Positions 43,581-52,863 of a stretch of 64,000 nucleotides of DNA are shown here, one piece after another (position 1 is the first letter of the stretch; each line of letters begins with the position of its first letter). The translations under genes and the position numbers were made by a program. The notes below the pieces were generated by a model that saw only the letters and a program-made list of their open reading frames with translations, made no database searches and was not told the origin of the DNA. The stretch comes from Massilia forsythiae (GTDB lineage: Bacteria > Pseudomonadota > Gammaproteobacteria > Burkholderiales > Burkholderiaceae_D): contig NZ_CP051686.1 in the NCBI RefSeq assembly GCF_012849555.1, positions 1-64,000 on the forward strand. Reading direction: 5' to 3'.

Positions 43581-44759
43581 CTATCCGTTCAGGCTGAAAA
43601 GGCGACAGAACGGCGGCAGGTTCAGGCGGCGGGCGACCTTCTCGCGCTCCTTGTCGACGCGCAGCCTGACTTCGTGCTCGAGGTCGGCCTCATCGTCCGC
43701 GGCCGGCGTTGGCGGCGCTTGCGGCGCCTGCGCCTGGGCCTGCGACGCGGCCGGCGGCGCCGCGTGCGCGCCGCCGCTGGACAGGAACACCACCTCCGCC
43801 GATTGGCCAATGTGGACGTTGGCCGCCTGGACCGGATCGTCGATGCGGATCAGGATCGGAATCCGCTGGGCTACCTTGATCCAGGTGGAGTCGGCCGTGT
43901 TCCTTTGCACCGCCGAAAAAGTGGCCGCCGTGGCGGGCACTATCGCTTCGACGTGCCCCCGCACGACCTGGTCCTTACCCATGCCGTCGATACGGATGCT
44001 GACCGGCTGCCCGATCCAGACCCGGTTGATCTGCGACTCGATCAGGTTGGCCTGGACGCGCATCGTTTCGACTGGGATCACGGTCGCAAGCAGCGCGCCC
44101 GAGTCGACCCATTGGCCGGGCAGGACGTGAACCTCCTGGGTGAAGACCTCGTGGTTAACCTTGATCTTGCTGTGATGCTGGTCGATCAACGCTTGCCTGA
44201 GCTGGACGATAGCCTGTGTCATCCCGGCCGATCCGGGCACCGTTCGGTTGACATCCATCGCAAGCCGTTTCTGTTCCAGCCTTTCCATCTCGCTCGAGAT
44301 GCGCGCCTTTTCTTCCTCGTAACGTTGTTCGTCGACCTGGCGCTTCGAGACGAAACCGCGCTCGAACAGCTTCTGTAGGTTGTCGGCTTTGTCCTTCGCC
44401 AGGTTAATCGTCAAGTCGGTCAGCTTGACCTTCTCCACCTGGCTGCCCAGCTGCATGCAGACTTGTCCGGCTTCCGAGAATGCGGCGCGCACGGCGTCTT
44501 CCGCCGAGGTTACCTTGGCGGCCGCCGTCTGGTGATTGATCAAGAACGCAGTCTCGCCACTGCGGGTGACGCTGAACCTCGCAAGGTTGACCGCCTCTAC
44601 CTTGCCGGCGACCGGCGAGGTTAGATGGATCACCCGGCCGTCGACGAAGGCGTTGTCCAACTTGAGATCGTTCGACGCCCCGAGCAACGCATATCCAACG
44701 ATCGCCAGTAGTGCGCCGAATATAAGTACTAACAACAGGCTTTTCCTACGAATCCTCAT
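43581..44759 (-). CDS. HlyD/EmrA-family membrane fusion protein
   Basis: A 392-residue adaptor. One N-terminal membrane anchor (LLLVLIFGALLAIVGYALLG), then a lipoyl-like half motif (VIHLTSPVAGKVEAVNLARF), a long coiled-coil hairpin (AEDAVRAAFSEAG to RISSEMERLEQKRLAMDVN), the second half VNHEVFTQEVHVLPGQWVDS and a beta-barrel domain. The last 60 residues are Ala/Pro- and then charge-rich. It links the following MFS pump to an outer-membrane channel not encoded here. It lies 60 bp before the MFS gene end, typical of an EmrA-EmrB pair. Confidence 0.88.
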   Translation of the reverse strand: MRIRRKSLLLVLIFGALLAIVGYALLGASNDLKLDNAFVDGRVIHLTSPVAGKVEAVNLARFSVTRSGETAFLINHQTAAAKVTSAEDAVRAAFSEAGQVCMQLGSQVEKVKLTDLTINLAKDKADNLQKLFERGFVSKRQVDEQRYEEEKARISSEMERLEQKRLAMDVNRTVPGSAGMTQAIVQLRQALIDQHHSKIKVNHEVFTQEVHVLPGQWVDSGALLATVIPVETMRVQANLIESQINRVWIGQPVSIRIDGMGKDQVVRGHVEAIVPATAATFSAVQRNTADSTWIKVAQRIPILIRIDDPVQAANVHIGQSAEVVFLSSGGAHAAPPAASQAQAQAPQAPPTPAADDEADLEHEVRLRVDKEREKVARRLNLPPFCRLFSLNG

Positions 44760-44819
44760 CTACCCATCCTGATAAAACGATTTGCCTACGAAATGATCTT
44801 AAGTGCCAGCGGAACGCCG

Positions 44820-46280
44820 TCACTGCGCGAGCCTACCCGTGCGCGACACGACCAGGTGCCATACGTTGCGCCGCAGCAGGAGGAGCAGGAGCAGGCATTG
44901 GACCGCGATGGCGATCCAGTAGATGACATGCAGCGCGACGGTCGCGCTCAAGGTCGCCAGGACCCCGTGCAACTGGCGCGCCATGCCAAGGTCGTACGCG
45001 CCATCGTGCCGCACGCCGAAACCATCGGCCAGCGCCAGGGCGCCGACCAGCAGTGCCAGGCGCCCGAGTCCTTCCGAACCGAACGGCACTAGGATATTGG
45101 CGCACATCGTCCGCACAAACATACCGAGGGAGTTCGCCGCCAGCACCCGGTTGGCCTCCAGTTCCGACACCGACAGATAACCCAGCGGCGAACACAAGGC
45201 CACGCCGAACCCGGCCACGATGCGCGGCAACGCCAGGTCCGATAGCGACACTTCGGTAGTCAGGCGTGTCACCAGGAAGAACGACGTGATCTGGCACGCC
45301 ATGCCGGCCGTGACAATCAGCGGCAGCCACCGCTTGTTCTTGATGCAGCCGATCAGCGCCGTCAAGCCACCGGCGATCAGGCTGCCGGCGGCCAGCACCT
45401 TGGCAACGTCTAACACGCCGAGTTGGAGGACCACTTGCAACCACATCGTGTAGACCACGGAAGTGCACAGCGTGATCGCACTCAGTATGGAAGCGCTGAG
45501 CATGTAGCTGAGGTAAGCGCTGTTACGCAACAGCTGCCAATCGAACAGTGTGGACTTGGTGCGCCGTTGGCGCAGCCAGCTCTGCGCGAGCAGGACGATC
45601 GTGCCGCCGGCCCATGGCAGCGGCGCCCAGGGTGCCCGGTACTCGGTGGTCAGAATCTCGCGTAGCACCATTTCCATGCATAGCATCGCGCCGCCGAAGC
45701 AGCATAGCGAGACCAGGCTCGGGGCCTTTTCCGGATTTGAGGGTGTCAGCGCGAATTCATCGTGGATCACCATCGCCGCGCCGACCAGGATCGGCACCTG
45801 CCCTAGGAACAACCAATGCCAGTCTAAAAAACTGATCACGAAGGCGCCTATGAACGGCCCGAACACTGGCGAGATAGTGATGGCGCTGGTCCACAGGGCG
45901 AGCGCGTATGCGCGCCGTTCCGGTCCGGCATAGTTCATCATCAGCTTTTGCATCAGTAGGGCTACACCGCCGGATGTCACGCCTTGCAACAGGCGTGACA
46001 ACACCAGCAGCGCGAACGAATCCGCCACGCCGCACAACGCGATCGACAGGATCGACAGGCCCAGTACCAGCGTCAGCGTCGTCGCTGCGCCGAGCCAATC
46101 GACTACACGCGGCACGAACGGGATGGCGGTGGCCATGCCGACCCCGAAGGCAGTGATCATCCAGTAGCCGTCGTACGCGTCGATCATCAGATTGTTGGTG
46201 ACCGACAGCAGCGCCACATTGGCAATGGAAGTGTCCATCACGTGCACCAGCAAGATGAGATAGGCGGCTAATAAACGCAT
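44820..46280 (-). CDS. MFS exporter, EmrB-type (DHA2)
   Basis: I start at MRLLAAYLILLVHVMDTSIA (ATG 46280), giving 486 residues; the longer open frame upstream has no membrane character and overlaps the GGCT-like gene. Helix 1 carries LVHVMDTSIANVALLSV (motif D1 of DHA2). Around 13-14 helices follow, with GVGMATAIPFVPRVVDWLGA in the motif A position and SAITISPVFGPFIGAFVISF as motif C. It is likely to export the cluster product, with the HlyD protein as adaptor. It overlaps the GGCT-like gene by 13 bp. Confidence 0.88.
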   Translation of the reverse strand: MRLLAAYLILLVHVMDTSIANVALLSVTNNLMIDAYDGYWMITAFGVGMATAIPFVPRVVDWLGAATTLTLVLGLSILSIALCGVADSFALLVLSRLLQGVTSGGVALLMQKLMMNYAGPERRAYALALWTSAITISPVFGPFIGAFVISFLDWHWLFLGQVPILVGAAMVIHDEFALTPSNPEKAPSLVSLCCFGGAMLCMEMVLREILTTEYRAPWAPLPWAGGTIVLLAQSWLRQRRTKSTLFDWQLLRNSAYLSYMLSASILSAITLCTSVVYTMWLQVVLQLGVLDVAKVLAAGSLIAGGLTALIGCIKNKRWLPLIVTAGMACQITSFFLVTRLTTEVSLSDLALPRIVAGFGVALCSPLGYLSVSELEANRVLAANSLGMFVRTMCANILVPFGSEGLGRLALLVGALALADGFGVRHDGAYDLGMARQLHGVLATLSATVALHVIYWIAIAVQCLLLLLLLRRNVWHLVVSRTGRLAQ

Positions 46281-46777
46281 GCGGCCAATCCAGGCATTCG
46301 ACCGGGGCCGCGTTCGAACATGTTCCGGTCGAATGCGTCCGGAAACGGCAGGTGCAGGCGCGCCATGATGAGCTGCCAGCGCGCCAGGTAATGTGCATCC
46401 ACGTCCGCCTCCAGCCTGGCAGGCGTGCGCACCATCGCCAAGGCGTGGATCGGCTCGCCGCGCCGTCCATCCGGATCGGCGGCGTCGAATGGATAAACGA
46501 CCATCCGCACTGACCCATACTCCGACAGGGCGGCGTACAGCTTGTCGAGATCGGCGGCGCGGAGTGAAGCGACGGTGCCGTAGGCGCAAGCTCCCGGTTG
46601 GGGCGACAGGATGGCCTTGTCCCTGACTACGACCGCGTGTCCGTCCAAGCGTGCCGGCAGCAAGCGCGTGCAATGCACGCCTTTCTGCGCGAGCACGCCG
46701 GCATCCATGTTCAATCCATAGAATAAGACCTGCGTCGCAGGCTGCGCGCCATCCCCGGCGGTGTCGGCGCTAGCCAT
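46268..46777 (-). CDS. Gamma-glutamylcyclotransferase-like (AIG2/GGCT fold) protein
   Basis: A 169-residue protein. The start of the fold is seen in QVLFYGLNMDAGVLAQKGVH, which resembles the YGSN(M/L) loop of the GGCT family. LPARLDGHAVVVRDKAILSP and CAYGTVASLRAADLDKLYAA give the second part. The usual catalytic Glu is not obvious to me. The ATG overlaps the NRPS stop by 8 bp, and its own stop overlaps the MFS start, so it is firmly inside the operon. It may act on a gamma-linked or cyclic intermediate or serve as a cyclase-like tailoring protein; this is inference from fold and position. Confidence 0.65.
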   Translation of the reverse strand: MASADTAGDGAQPATQVLFYGLNMDAGVLAQKGVHCTRLLPARLDGHAVVVRDKAILSPQPGACAYGTVASLRAADLDKLYAALSEYGSVRMVVYPFDAADPDGRRGEPIHALAMVRTPARLEADVDAHYLARWQLIMARLHLPFPDAFDRNMFERGPGRMPGLAACVY

Positions 46778-49700
46778 AGCGCACTTCCTTCGCGCTCTGT
46801 AGGACTCCCGCCGCCGCCAGATCGGCGTCGATCGCTGTGGCCAGCGCCGCCACGCCCGGCGCTTTCAGGATCGAGTAGTGGTCGCCCTCCAGCAGGGTTG
46901 CCGCCGCTACACCGTACAGCGCCGACAGGCAGCTGCGGGAAGCGTCGAATTCCGGGCGCCGCGTCGAAGCGGTCGCATAGTACAAATGGACGTGGGGAAT
47001 GCCGACCTCAGGCATGAACGTGCACAGTGCCCAGAAGTTGGCCAAGTAGAGTTGCCGGAAAAAGTCATTGTCGGCATCACCCAACCGCCCCGGGATCTGT
47101 TCGACGTCGCCGATCACGACCTTTTCCGCGAGCGCCACCACGTCGACCGGCAGTTCCGGCAGGCTTTCGCGCACGCCGCGTTTAGCCCAGGCCTCCAGTC
47201 GCATCGGGCGCAGCCGGTCGATTTCTGCCAGCGGCAGCACGGAATCGACCAGCCCCACGTAGCGAACCCGCTTGCCCCGCGCCTGCAAGCGCTCGGCGAT
47301 GCCGAGGGCGACGATGCCGCCGAAGGACCAGCCGCACAGCAGATAGTCCCCATGCGTCTGAACGCGCAGGATCTGTTCGAGGTAAAGCTCGGCCAGGTCC
47401 GGGATCGACAGAAATCTTGGCGCATCCGCGCCGGCAATCTCCGACCGCTGCAGGCCGTAGACCGGTCCGGCGTGCTCCAGTGCCTGGACGAGGTCACGGT
47501 AGCCCAGCAAGTGGCCGCCGATTGGGTGAATCAGGAAAAGCGGCGTGCCGCCGTCCGCCGCGCGCAAGCGGACGATGCCGCCAGCGCCCGGCCTCGGCCA
47601 AGGTCCCGTGCCATCCTCCGCCAGCGCCGCGGCCAGCGAGGCGACGGTGGGTGCGCCGAAGAAGGACGAGATCGGGACCTGCCGGCCGAGCCGCGCCGCA
47701 ATCATATTCACCAGTTTGACCACCAGCAGCGAATGCCCCCCGAGTTCGAAGAAATTGTCGTGGATGCCCACTTGCTTCAACTGCAGGATGTCCCGCCACG
47801 CTTCGGCTAAGGCGTGCTCCATGGACGTGGATGGGGCCGCGTAGGCAGACTCGGACCGACCCCAGGTGTCAGGCTGAGGCATGGCGTTGCGGTCAATCTT
47901 TCCGTTGGGCGTCAATGGCAGGGTTTCCAGCACGACCAGGGCGGACGGCACCATGTAGTCGGGCAAAGCCTGCTTCATGTGGCGCTGCAGTTCCTGGGTT
48001 GTCACTGCGCCGGCGCAGGCGACATAAGCGACGATCCGCTTGTCGCCGCGCGGGTCCTCCCGCACCAGCGCGCACACCTGCTGGACCCGCGCGTGGCGTT
48101 CCAGGACGGCTTCGACTTCGCCCAGCTCGACGCGGAATCCGCGCAGCTTTACCTGGTGGTCGATACGTCCGATGTAGTCTAGGTTTCCGTCCGGCAGGTA
48201 GCGGACTAGGTCGCCGGTCCGGTACAACCGGTCGCCGGGCGCGAATGGACTCGGGATGAAGCGTTGGGCCGTCAATTCGGGCTTGCCCAAGTATCCGCGC
48301 GCCAGGCCGGCCCCGCCGATGTACAGCTCGCCGATTGCGCCAACCGGCAATGGCTGCAGGTGCGCATCTAGCACATACACGCGGGTGTTCGAGATCGGCC
48401 GGCCGATCAGGGCGCGTTCCGCGTACGGCGGCACCAGGGCGAAGGTTGAATACGTGGTGTCTTCCGACGGACCGTACAGGTTGTAGACCTTACGCACCGC
48501 GGTGCGTGTATGGATGTCGGTGACGAGCTGCGGCGACAGCGGCTCGCCGGCCACGTTGACGACCTTGACCGAGGGCGGTATAGCGCCGCTGCGCAGCAAT
48601 TCCGCCAGCGCCGACGGCACCGTATTGAGCATGGTGGCGCGCGCCGCTTCCGGCGGCAGGTCGATCGGGTTGTTCGCGAGCAGGACGCTGCCGCCGCGGC
48701 ACAGCGGCCCGAACAGTTCGAAAACAGACAGGTCGAAACACATCGACGTGGCGGCCACCACGCAAGCCATCTCGTCGGGCTGGAAAGCGTCGATCGCCCA
48801 GCTCAGGAAGGCGACCGCCCCACGATGCGTCAGATCGATCCCCTTGGGCCGCCCGGTCGAGCCGGAGGTATAGATGATATAGGCACGGTCTTCGGGCGTG
48901 GCGCCGCCCGCCGGCGCGCTCGCCGGCTGGCTCGCGATGGCGGCGGCCTGGGCGTCGAGGCACAGAACGCGCAAGCTGTCAGGTAGCTTGTCCCGCAGCG
49001 CCGTGTGCGTCACCACCAGGGCGGCGCCGGCGTCGTCCAGCATGTAGCGCAGGCGCTCGCCCGGGTAGTTGGGGTCGAGCGGCAGGTAGGCTGCGCCCGC
49101 TTTCATGATGGCCAGCATGGCGATCAGCATGTCCGGCGTGCGCTCGATGCAGACCCCGACGATGCTCCCGCGGGCGACGCCCTGGCCCTCAAGGTGCCGC
49201 GCCAACCGGTTGGCGCTCGCCTCCAGCACCGCGTAGTCGAGCTCCTGCTCAGCGTGAATCAGGGCGACCCTATCCGGCGTGCGCGCCGCCTGCGCGCCGA
49301 TCAGGTCATGGATGCAGCAGGCCGGATACGGTGTCGAGGTATCGTTCCAGCGCTCCAGCTGCAATGCGATCTCGTCCGGCGTCATAACCTGCAGCCGGCT
49401 CACGGCGCAGTCGGGCTGCGCGACGATACTCTTCAACAATTCCTGGAAATTCGAGACCAGCCTCTCAATCGTCACTCGGTCGTACAGGTCGGTTGCATAC
49501 TCGGCATACGCCTGCAATCCGCCGTCCGCCTCGCGCAGGAAGAAGGTCAGGCCGAACTTCGACGTGTGAGTGCAGATGCGCTGCTCCCGCAACGTCAGGC
49601 CGTGCAGCGTCAGCGTTGCCTGCGGCATATTCTCGAGGACCAGCGCCACTTGGAAGAGCGGCTGGCGCGCCATGGTACGCTGGCATTTCGCAACCTCGAC

Positions 49701-50894
49701 AAGGCGATCGAAGGGCACTTCCTGGTGCGCGTAGGCCGCTAGCGCCGTCTCGGCAACGTCGCGCAGGAATGCGCGGAACGGTTGGTCCGGAGACACCCGT
49801 GCCCGTAGCGGCAGCATGTTGACGAACAGGCCTATCAGGTCTTCGGTCTGGCGGTGCGTACGGCCGGCGACCGGGGAACCGACCACCAGGTCGGTTTGCC
49901 CCGACCACCGGTGCAGCAACACGTTGAGCGCCGCCATGAGCCCGGCGAACAATGTCGTGCCCTCGCTCTGGACGAGCGCGCGCAAGCTGCGGCAGGTCTG
50001 CTCCGAAACCGCGAACCCGACCTCGTCGCCCCGATGGCTGGCGAGCGCTGGACGCGGATGGTCGAGCGGCAGCTCCGTCGCCTCCGGGCACCCGGCGAGT
50101 TGCCGCTCCCAGTAGGCCATGTGCTCGCGCAGAAAATCCTCGCTCAGGCGCTTGCGCTGCCACACCGCATAATCGCGGTACTGGATCGGCAATGGCGCCA
50201 GCGGGGACCGTTCCCCCGCGACGAACGCTTGGTACAGGACGACGAGTTCCCTTACCAGCACGGCAATCGACCAGCCGTCCGAGATCGCATGGTGCATCGA
50301 GATGAGCAGGATATGCTGGTTCTCGTGCAACGCGAACAGCCACAGGCGCAGCAGCGCGCCGCCATCGATCCGGAACGGTTCGCCAGCCTTTGCCGCCGCC
50401 AGGCGTCGCGCGTGGGCCGCGCGCTCGCCGGGCGCGATGTGCGACAGGTCGACACGCTCAAGTGCGACGGATGCGGTGGCGTCCACGACCTGGCGCATCT
50501 CGCCGCCTTGCAGTACGAAGCGCGTGCGCAACACGTCGTGGCGCTGCGCGATGGCCTGGAAGCTCCTTTCCAGGGCATCAACGTCCAGGCAGCCATTCAG
50601 GTACACGCTCCCCGCCATGTTATACGCGGCGCCCAGGTCCACCGTCTGTTCGACCAGCCACAGGCGTTCTTGGGCAAGGCTCAACGGCGTCCCCAACGCT
50701 GCCGTCGCCAGCGCACCGTCGCCAACCTGCGCCATGAGGTGCGCGATCGCTTCCGCCTTGTGGCGGCGAATTAGCTCAATTCGTTCCTTGCTCATCACGC
50801 TGGTCGGCGCACGGAACCTGAGCTCTCCATTTTCCAGCCAAAACGAAACGCCGTCTGCCGTCAGTTCGTCGAACAACGCCACGATCTCCGTCAT
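46770..50894 (-). CDS. Nonribosomal peptide synthetase, one module: docking-C-A-PCP-TE
   Basis: I start at MTEIVALFDELTADGVSFWL (ATG 50894, overlapping the ligase-ACP stop as ATGA), giving 1374 residues. Residues 1-55 form a TubC-like N-terminal docking domain. The C domain has ISMHHAISDGWS (HHxxxDG, about residue 200). The A domain has YIIYTSGSTGRPKG, YNLYGPSEDTTYS and RTGDLVRYLPDGNLDYIGR. The PCP Ser is in NFFELGGHSLLVV. The TE has LFLIHPIGGHLLGY and LLCGWSFGGIVAL with the catalytic Ser. By eye, the specificity residues are D-L-F-N-N-A-L-T-Y, a set I associate with alanine; treat this as tentative. It should join the ACP-bound acyl chain to one amino acid and release it. Confidence 0.93.
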   Translation of the reverse strand: MTEIVALFDELTADGVSFWLENGELRFRAPTSVMSKERIELIRRHKAEAIAHLMAQVGDGALATAALGTPLSLAQERLWLVEQTVDLGAAYNMAGSVYLNGCLDVDALERSFQAIAQRHDVLRTRFVLQGGEMRQVVDATASVALERVDLSHIAPGERAAHARRLAAAKAGEPFRIDGGALLRLWLFALHENQHILLISMHHAISDGWSIAVLVRELVVLYQAFVAGERSPLAPLPIQYRDYAVWQRKRLSEDFLREHMAYWERQLAGCPEATELPLDHPRPALASHRGDEVGFAVSEQTCRSLRALVQSEGTTLFAGLMAALNVLLHRWSGQTDLVVGSPVAGRTHRQTEDLIGLFVNMLPLRARVSPDQPFRAFLRDVAETALAAYAHQEVPFDRLVEVAKCQRTMARQPLFQVALVLENMPQATLTLHGLTLREQRICTHTSKFGLTFFLREADGGLQAYAEYATDLYDRVTIERLVSNFQELLKSIVAQPDCAVSRLQVMTPDEIALQLERWNDTSTPYPACCIHDLIGAQAARTPDRVALIHAEQELDYAVLEASANRLARHLEGQGVARGSIVGVCIERTPDMLIAMLAIMKAGAAYLPLDPNYPGERLRYMLDDAGAALVVTHTALRDKLPDSLRVLCLDAQAAAIASQPASAPAGGATPEDRAYIIYTSGSTGRPKGIDLTHRGAVAFLSWAIDAFQPDEMACVVAATSMCFDLSVFELFGPLCRGGSVLLANNPIDLPPEAARATMLNTVPSALAELLRSGAIPPSVKVVNVAGEPLSPQLVTDIHTRTAVRKVYNLYGPSEDTTYSTFALVPPYAERALIGRPISNTRVYVLDAHLQPLPVGAIGELYIGGAGLARGYLGKPELTAQRFIPSPFAPGDRLYRTGDLVRYLPDGNLDYIGRIDHQVKLRGFRVELGEVEAVLERHARVQQVCALVREDPRGDKRIVAYVACAGAVTTQELQRHMKQALPDYMVPSALVVLETLPLTPNGKIDRNAMPQPDTWGRSESAYAAPSTSMEHALAEAWRDILQLKQVGIHDNFFELGGHSLLVVKLVNMIAARLGRQVPISSFFGAPTVASLAAALAEDGTGPWPRPGAGGIVRLRAADGGTPLFLIHPIGGHLLGYRDLVQALEHAGPVYGLQRSEIAGADAPRFLSIPDLAELYLEQILRVQTHGDYLLCGWSFGGIVALGIAERLQARGKRVRYVGLVDSVLPLAEIDRLRPMRLEAWAKRGVRESLPELPVDVVALAEKVVIGDVEQIPGRLGDADNDFFRQLYLANFWALCTFMPEVGIPHVHLYYATASTRRPEFDASRSCLSALYGVAAATLLEGDHYSILKAPGVAALATAIDADLAAAGVLQSAKEVRYG

Positions 50895-52801
50895 ATCGCA
50901 CCCTCCTCGGCGCCAAGGAGCAGCGTCTCCTCGGCGGGCAGGGCGTCGCGCTCGTTGGACAGGCAGCGCGCCACGCCAAGGATCGTCGGGTCCTGGAACA
51001 GTTCGCGCACGGAGATCCCGGTGCCGGTTTTTTCTTGCAGGTGCGCAATGATGCGCATCGCGCACAGGGAATCTCCTCCCAGCGCGAAGAAATTCTCCTT
51101 GAGCGGGAGATTGCTTCGCTCCAGTATCGCCTCCCAGGTCGCCTTGACCAGCTGGAGGAGATCCGGATCGACGCTGCGGATCTCCTCTTCGCTCAATGGC
51201 TGCTCATCCACGCTCGACATCCCGAACAATTCCATCGAAAAGCGCTTTTCGATCGCGCGCCGATTCAGTTTTAGGCTACGCGTGAGCAATCCGTTCGCCA
51301 CGGAGAACTGGACGTCGGTGAGTACGAATTTCCCGATCTGTTCGGCGTCCCGCAGGCGGCTATTGATCGCCGCGAGCCACGCGCCCAGCGCTTGCTCGAC
51401 CTGCGGCGTCGCGGCCCTGCGCAGGGAGATCAGCGCCACCAGCTGCTTGTGCTGGTTGCCAACGACAACCGCCTTGCCGACCTCCGCGTGGGCGTTCAAC
51501 AAGGTCTCGATTCTCTCCGGATGGATCTTGTGCCCTTGCGACGTGATGATAATTTCCTTTTTCCGCCCCAGCAAGTACAGGTAGCCGTCCTGGTCGAACT
51601 TGCCGATGTCGCCGGTCGCCATGGGCGCGCCGACCGGGAATAGCTCTGTGCTCCCGTCCGGATGCAGGTAACCGAACGACGCGTACTGGCTACGCTGGAC
51701 CATTACCTCGCCGCCCTCGCCCAGAGTGATGATCGATCCCTCGACCGGCTTGCCGACGGCGCCCAGGCGCTTTCCGGCCGGTGTATTCGCCGCGATTACG
51801 CCCGTCTCCGTCAGGCCATAAGCCTCGTAGAGGTCGATGCCGAGCTCCTCGAAGAAGTCTAGGGCGGCGCGCTTGATCGGCGCCATGCCGGTAATCATGA
51901 GCCGCATCCTCCCTCCCAGCGTCGCGTAGATCCGCTGGAACAACAGCTTGCGTACCGGCGTACCGACGAAGCCGGGCAGCGCCTTGGCCACCGTGCGCAG
52001 TGCGCCGACCAGCCGGCGCTTGCCGGGCGCCATATCATCGAGCGCGGCCATGAAGCGTTCGTGGATGCTTTCATACAGCAGGGGCGGTGCCAGGCACAGT
52101 GTCGGCTTCAGCTTTTCCAACGCAGGGAACAAGGCTTCGGGCGGGGTCAGGGCAATCGAGGTGCCGTGCCAATAGGCCGCATAAGCCAGAAGGCGCTGCT
52201 GCTGATGCGTCAGCGGCAGGAACAGCAGCAGGCGATCGTCCTCCAGTGTCCGGAACGAGGGCACGAAATGCTCGACGTCCCATTCGATGCCGCGGCGGTT
52301 GATCATGAGGCACTTCGGGGTCCCGGAAACGCCGGACGAGAACGCCAGCGCGCACACGTCATCGACCGGAAACGGGACGCGCCCCGAGCGCGTGCGCCAT
52401 TCAATCCGTCCGGTGCCAAGCATATCGATCCACGCCGTGTTCGGATGGGCGCGCAATGCGCTTGGCACTCCGTCCCGCGCGAGCACGATCAGAGACAGGT
52501 CATAGCTTTCGAACAGCTTGACGCCCTGCTCCTGTACCATGTCGTCCGGGAAGGCGACGACGGTACAGCCGAGTTCCATGAGCGCCAGGTCCCATACCAG
52601 CCAGTCGCGGCAATTCGGCGCGACCATTCCGACCCGCCAGCCGGGCTGGACTCCGGCGGCGCGCAGACGCTCAATCAACGCCTCGGCCTTGTCCGCGAAG
52701 TCGGGAAATGATATCTGCCGCGCGACTTGGCTCTCGTCGAGGTAGTGGATATGGCGATCGGCAAACGTCTTGAGTCGAGGACGCAGATTCAGAAAGTTCA
52801 T
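50891..52801 (-). CDS. Acyl-AMP ligase fused to an acyl carrier protein
   Basis: I start at MNFLNLRPRLKTFADRHIHY (ATG 52801), giving 636 residues. The AMP-binding part shows ALAFSSGVSGTPKCLMINRR, an unusual P-loop without the usual Thr/Ser spacing (FSSGVSGTPK), then LYEAYGLTETGVIAANTPAG and MATGDIGKFDQDGYLYLLGR with GRKKEIIITSQGHKI. A carrier domain follows: NFFALGGDSLCAMRIIAHL, with the phosphopantetheine Ser. Such ligase-ACP fusions activate a fatty acid and load it onto their own ACP to start lipopeptide synthesis. The ACP end is coupled to the NRPS gene (4-bp overlap), and the NRPS has a docking domain to receive it. Confidence 0.9.
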   Translation of the reverse strand: MNFLNLRPRLKTFADRHIHYLDESQVARQISFPDFADKAEALIERLRAAGVQPGWRVGMVAPNCRDWLVWDLALMELGCTVVAFPDDMVQEQGVKLFESYDLSLIVLARDGVPSALRAHPNTAWIDMLGTGRIEWRTRSGRVPFPVDDVCALAFSSGVSGTPKCLMINRRGIEWDVEHFVPSFRTLEDDRLLLFLPLTHQQQRLLAYAAYWHGTSIALTPPEALFPALEKLKPTLCLAPPLLYESIHERFMAALDDMAPGKRRLVGALRTVAKALPGFVGTPVRKLLFQRIYATLGGRMRLMITGMAPIKRAALDFFEELGIDLYEAYGLTETGVIAANTPAGKRLGAVGKPVEGSIITLGEGGEVMVQRSQYASFGYLHPDGSTELFPVGAPMATGDIGKFDQDGYLYLLGRKKEIIITSQGHKIHPERIETLLNAHAEVGKAVVVGNQHKQLVALISLRRAATPQVEQALGAWLAAINSRLRDAEQIGKFVLTDVQFSVANGLLTRSLKLNRRAIEKRFSMELFGMSSVDEQPLSEEEIRSVDPDLLQLVKATWEAILERSNLPLKENFFALGGDSLCAMRIIAHLQEKTGTGISVRELFQDPTILGVARCLSNERDALPAEETLLLGAEEGAI

Positions 52802-52863
52802 GAGAGCAAAATGAAAGCAAATTCGGTGTCGAGTTCGATGGTACGGGCGGCGTCGCGGCCGGC

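Noticed and set aside
44820..46673. 617-codon version of the cluster MFS exporter
   Set aside because: The first 130 codons are antisense-like Arg-rich sequence overlapping the GGCT-like gene; the membrane protein starts at 46280.
46770..51065. NRPS start at 51065
   Set aside because: The first 57 codons overlap the ligase-ACP gene in another frame; the ATG at 50894 starts the docking domain and overlaps the upstream stop by 4 bp.
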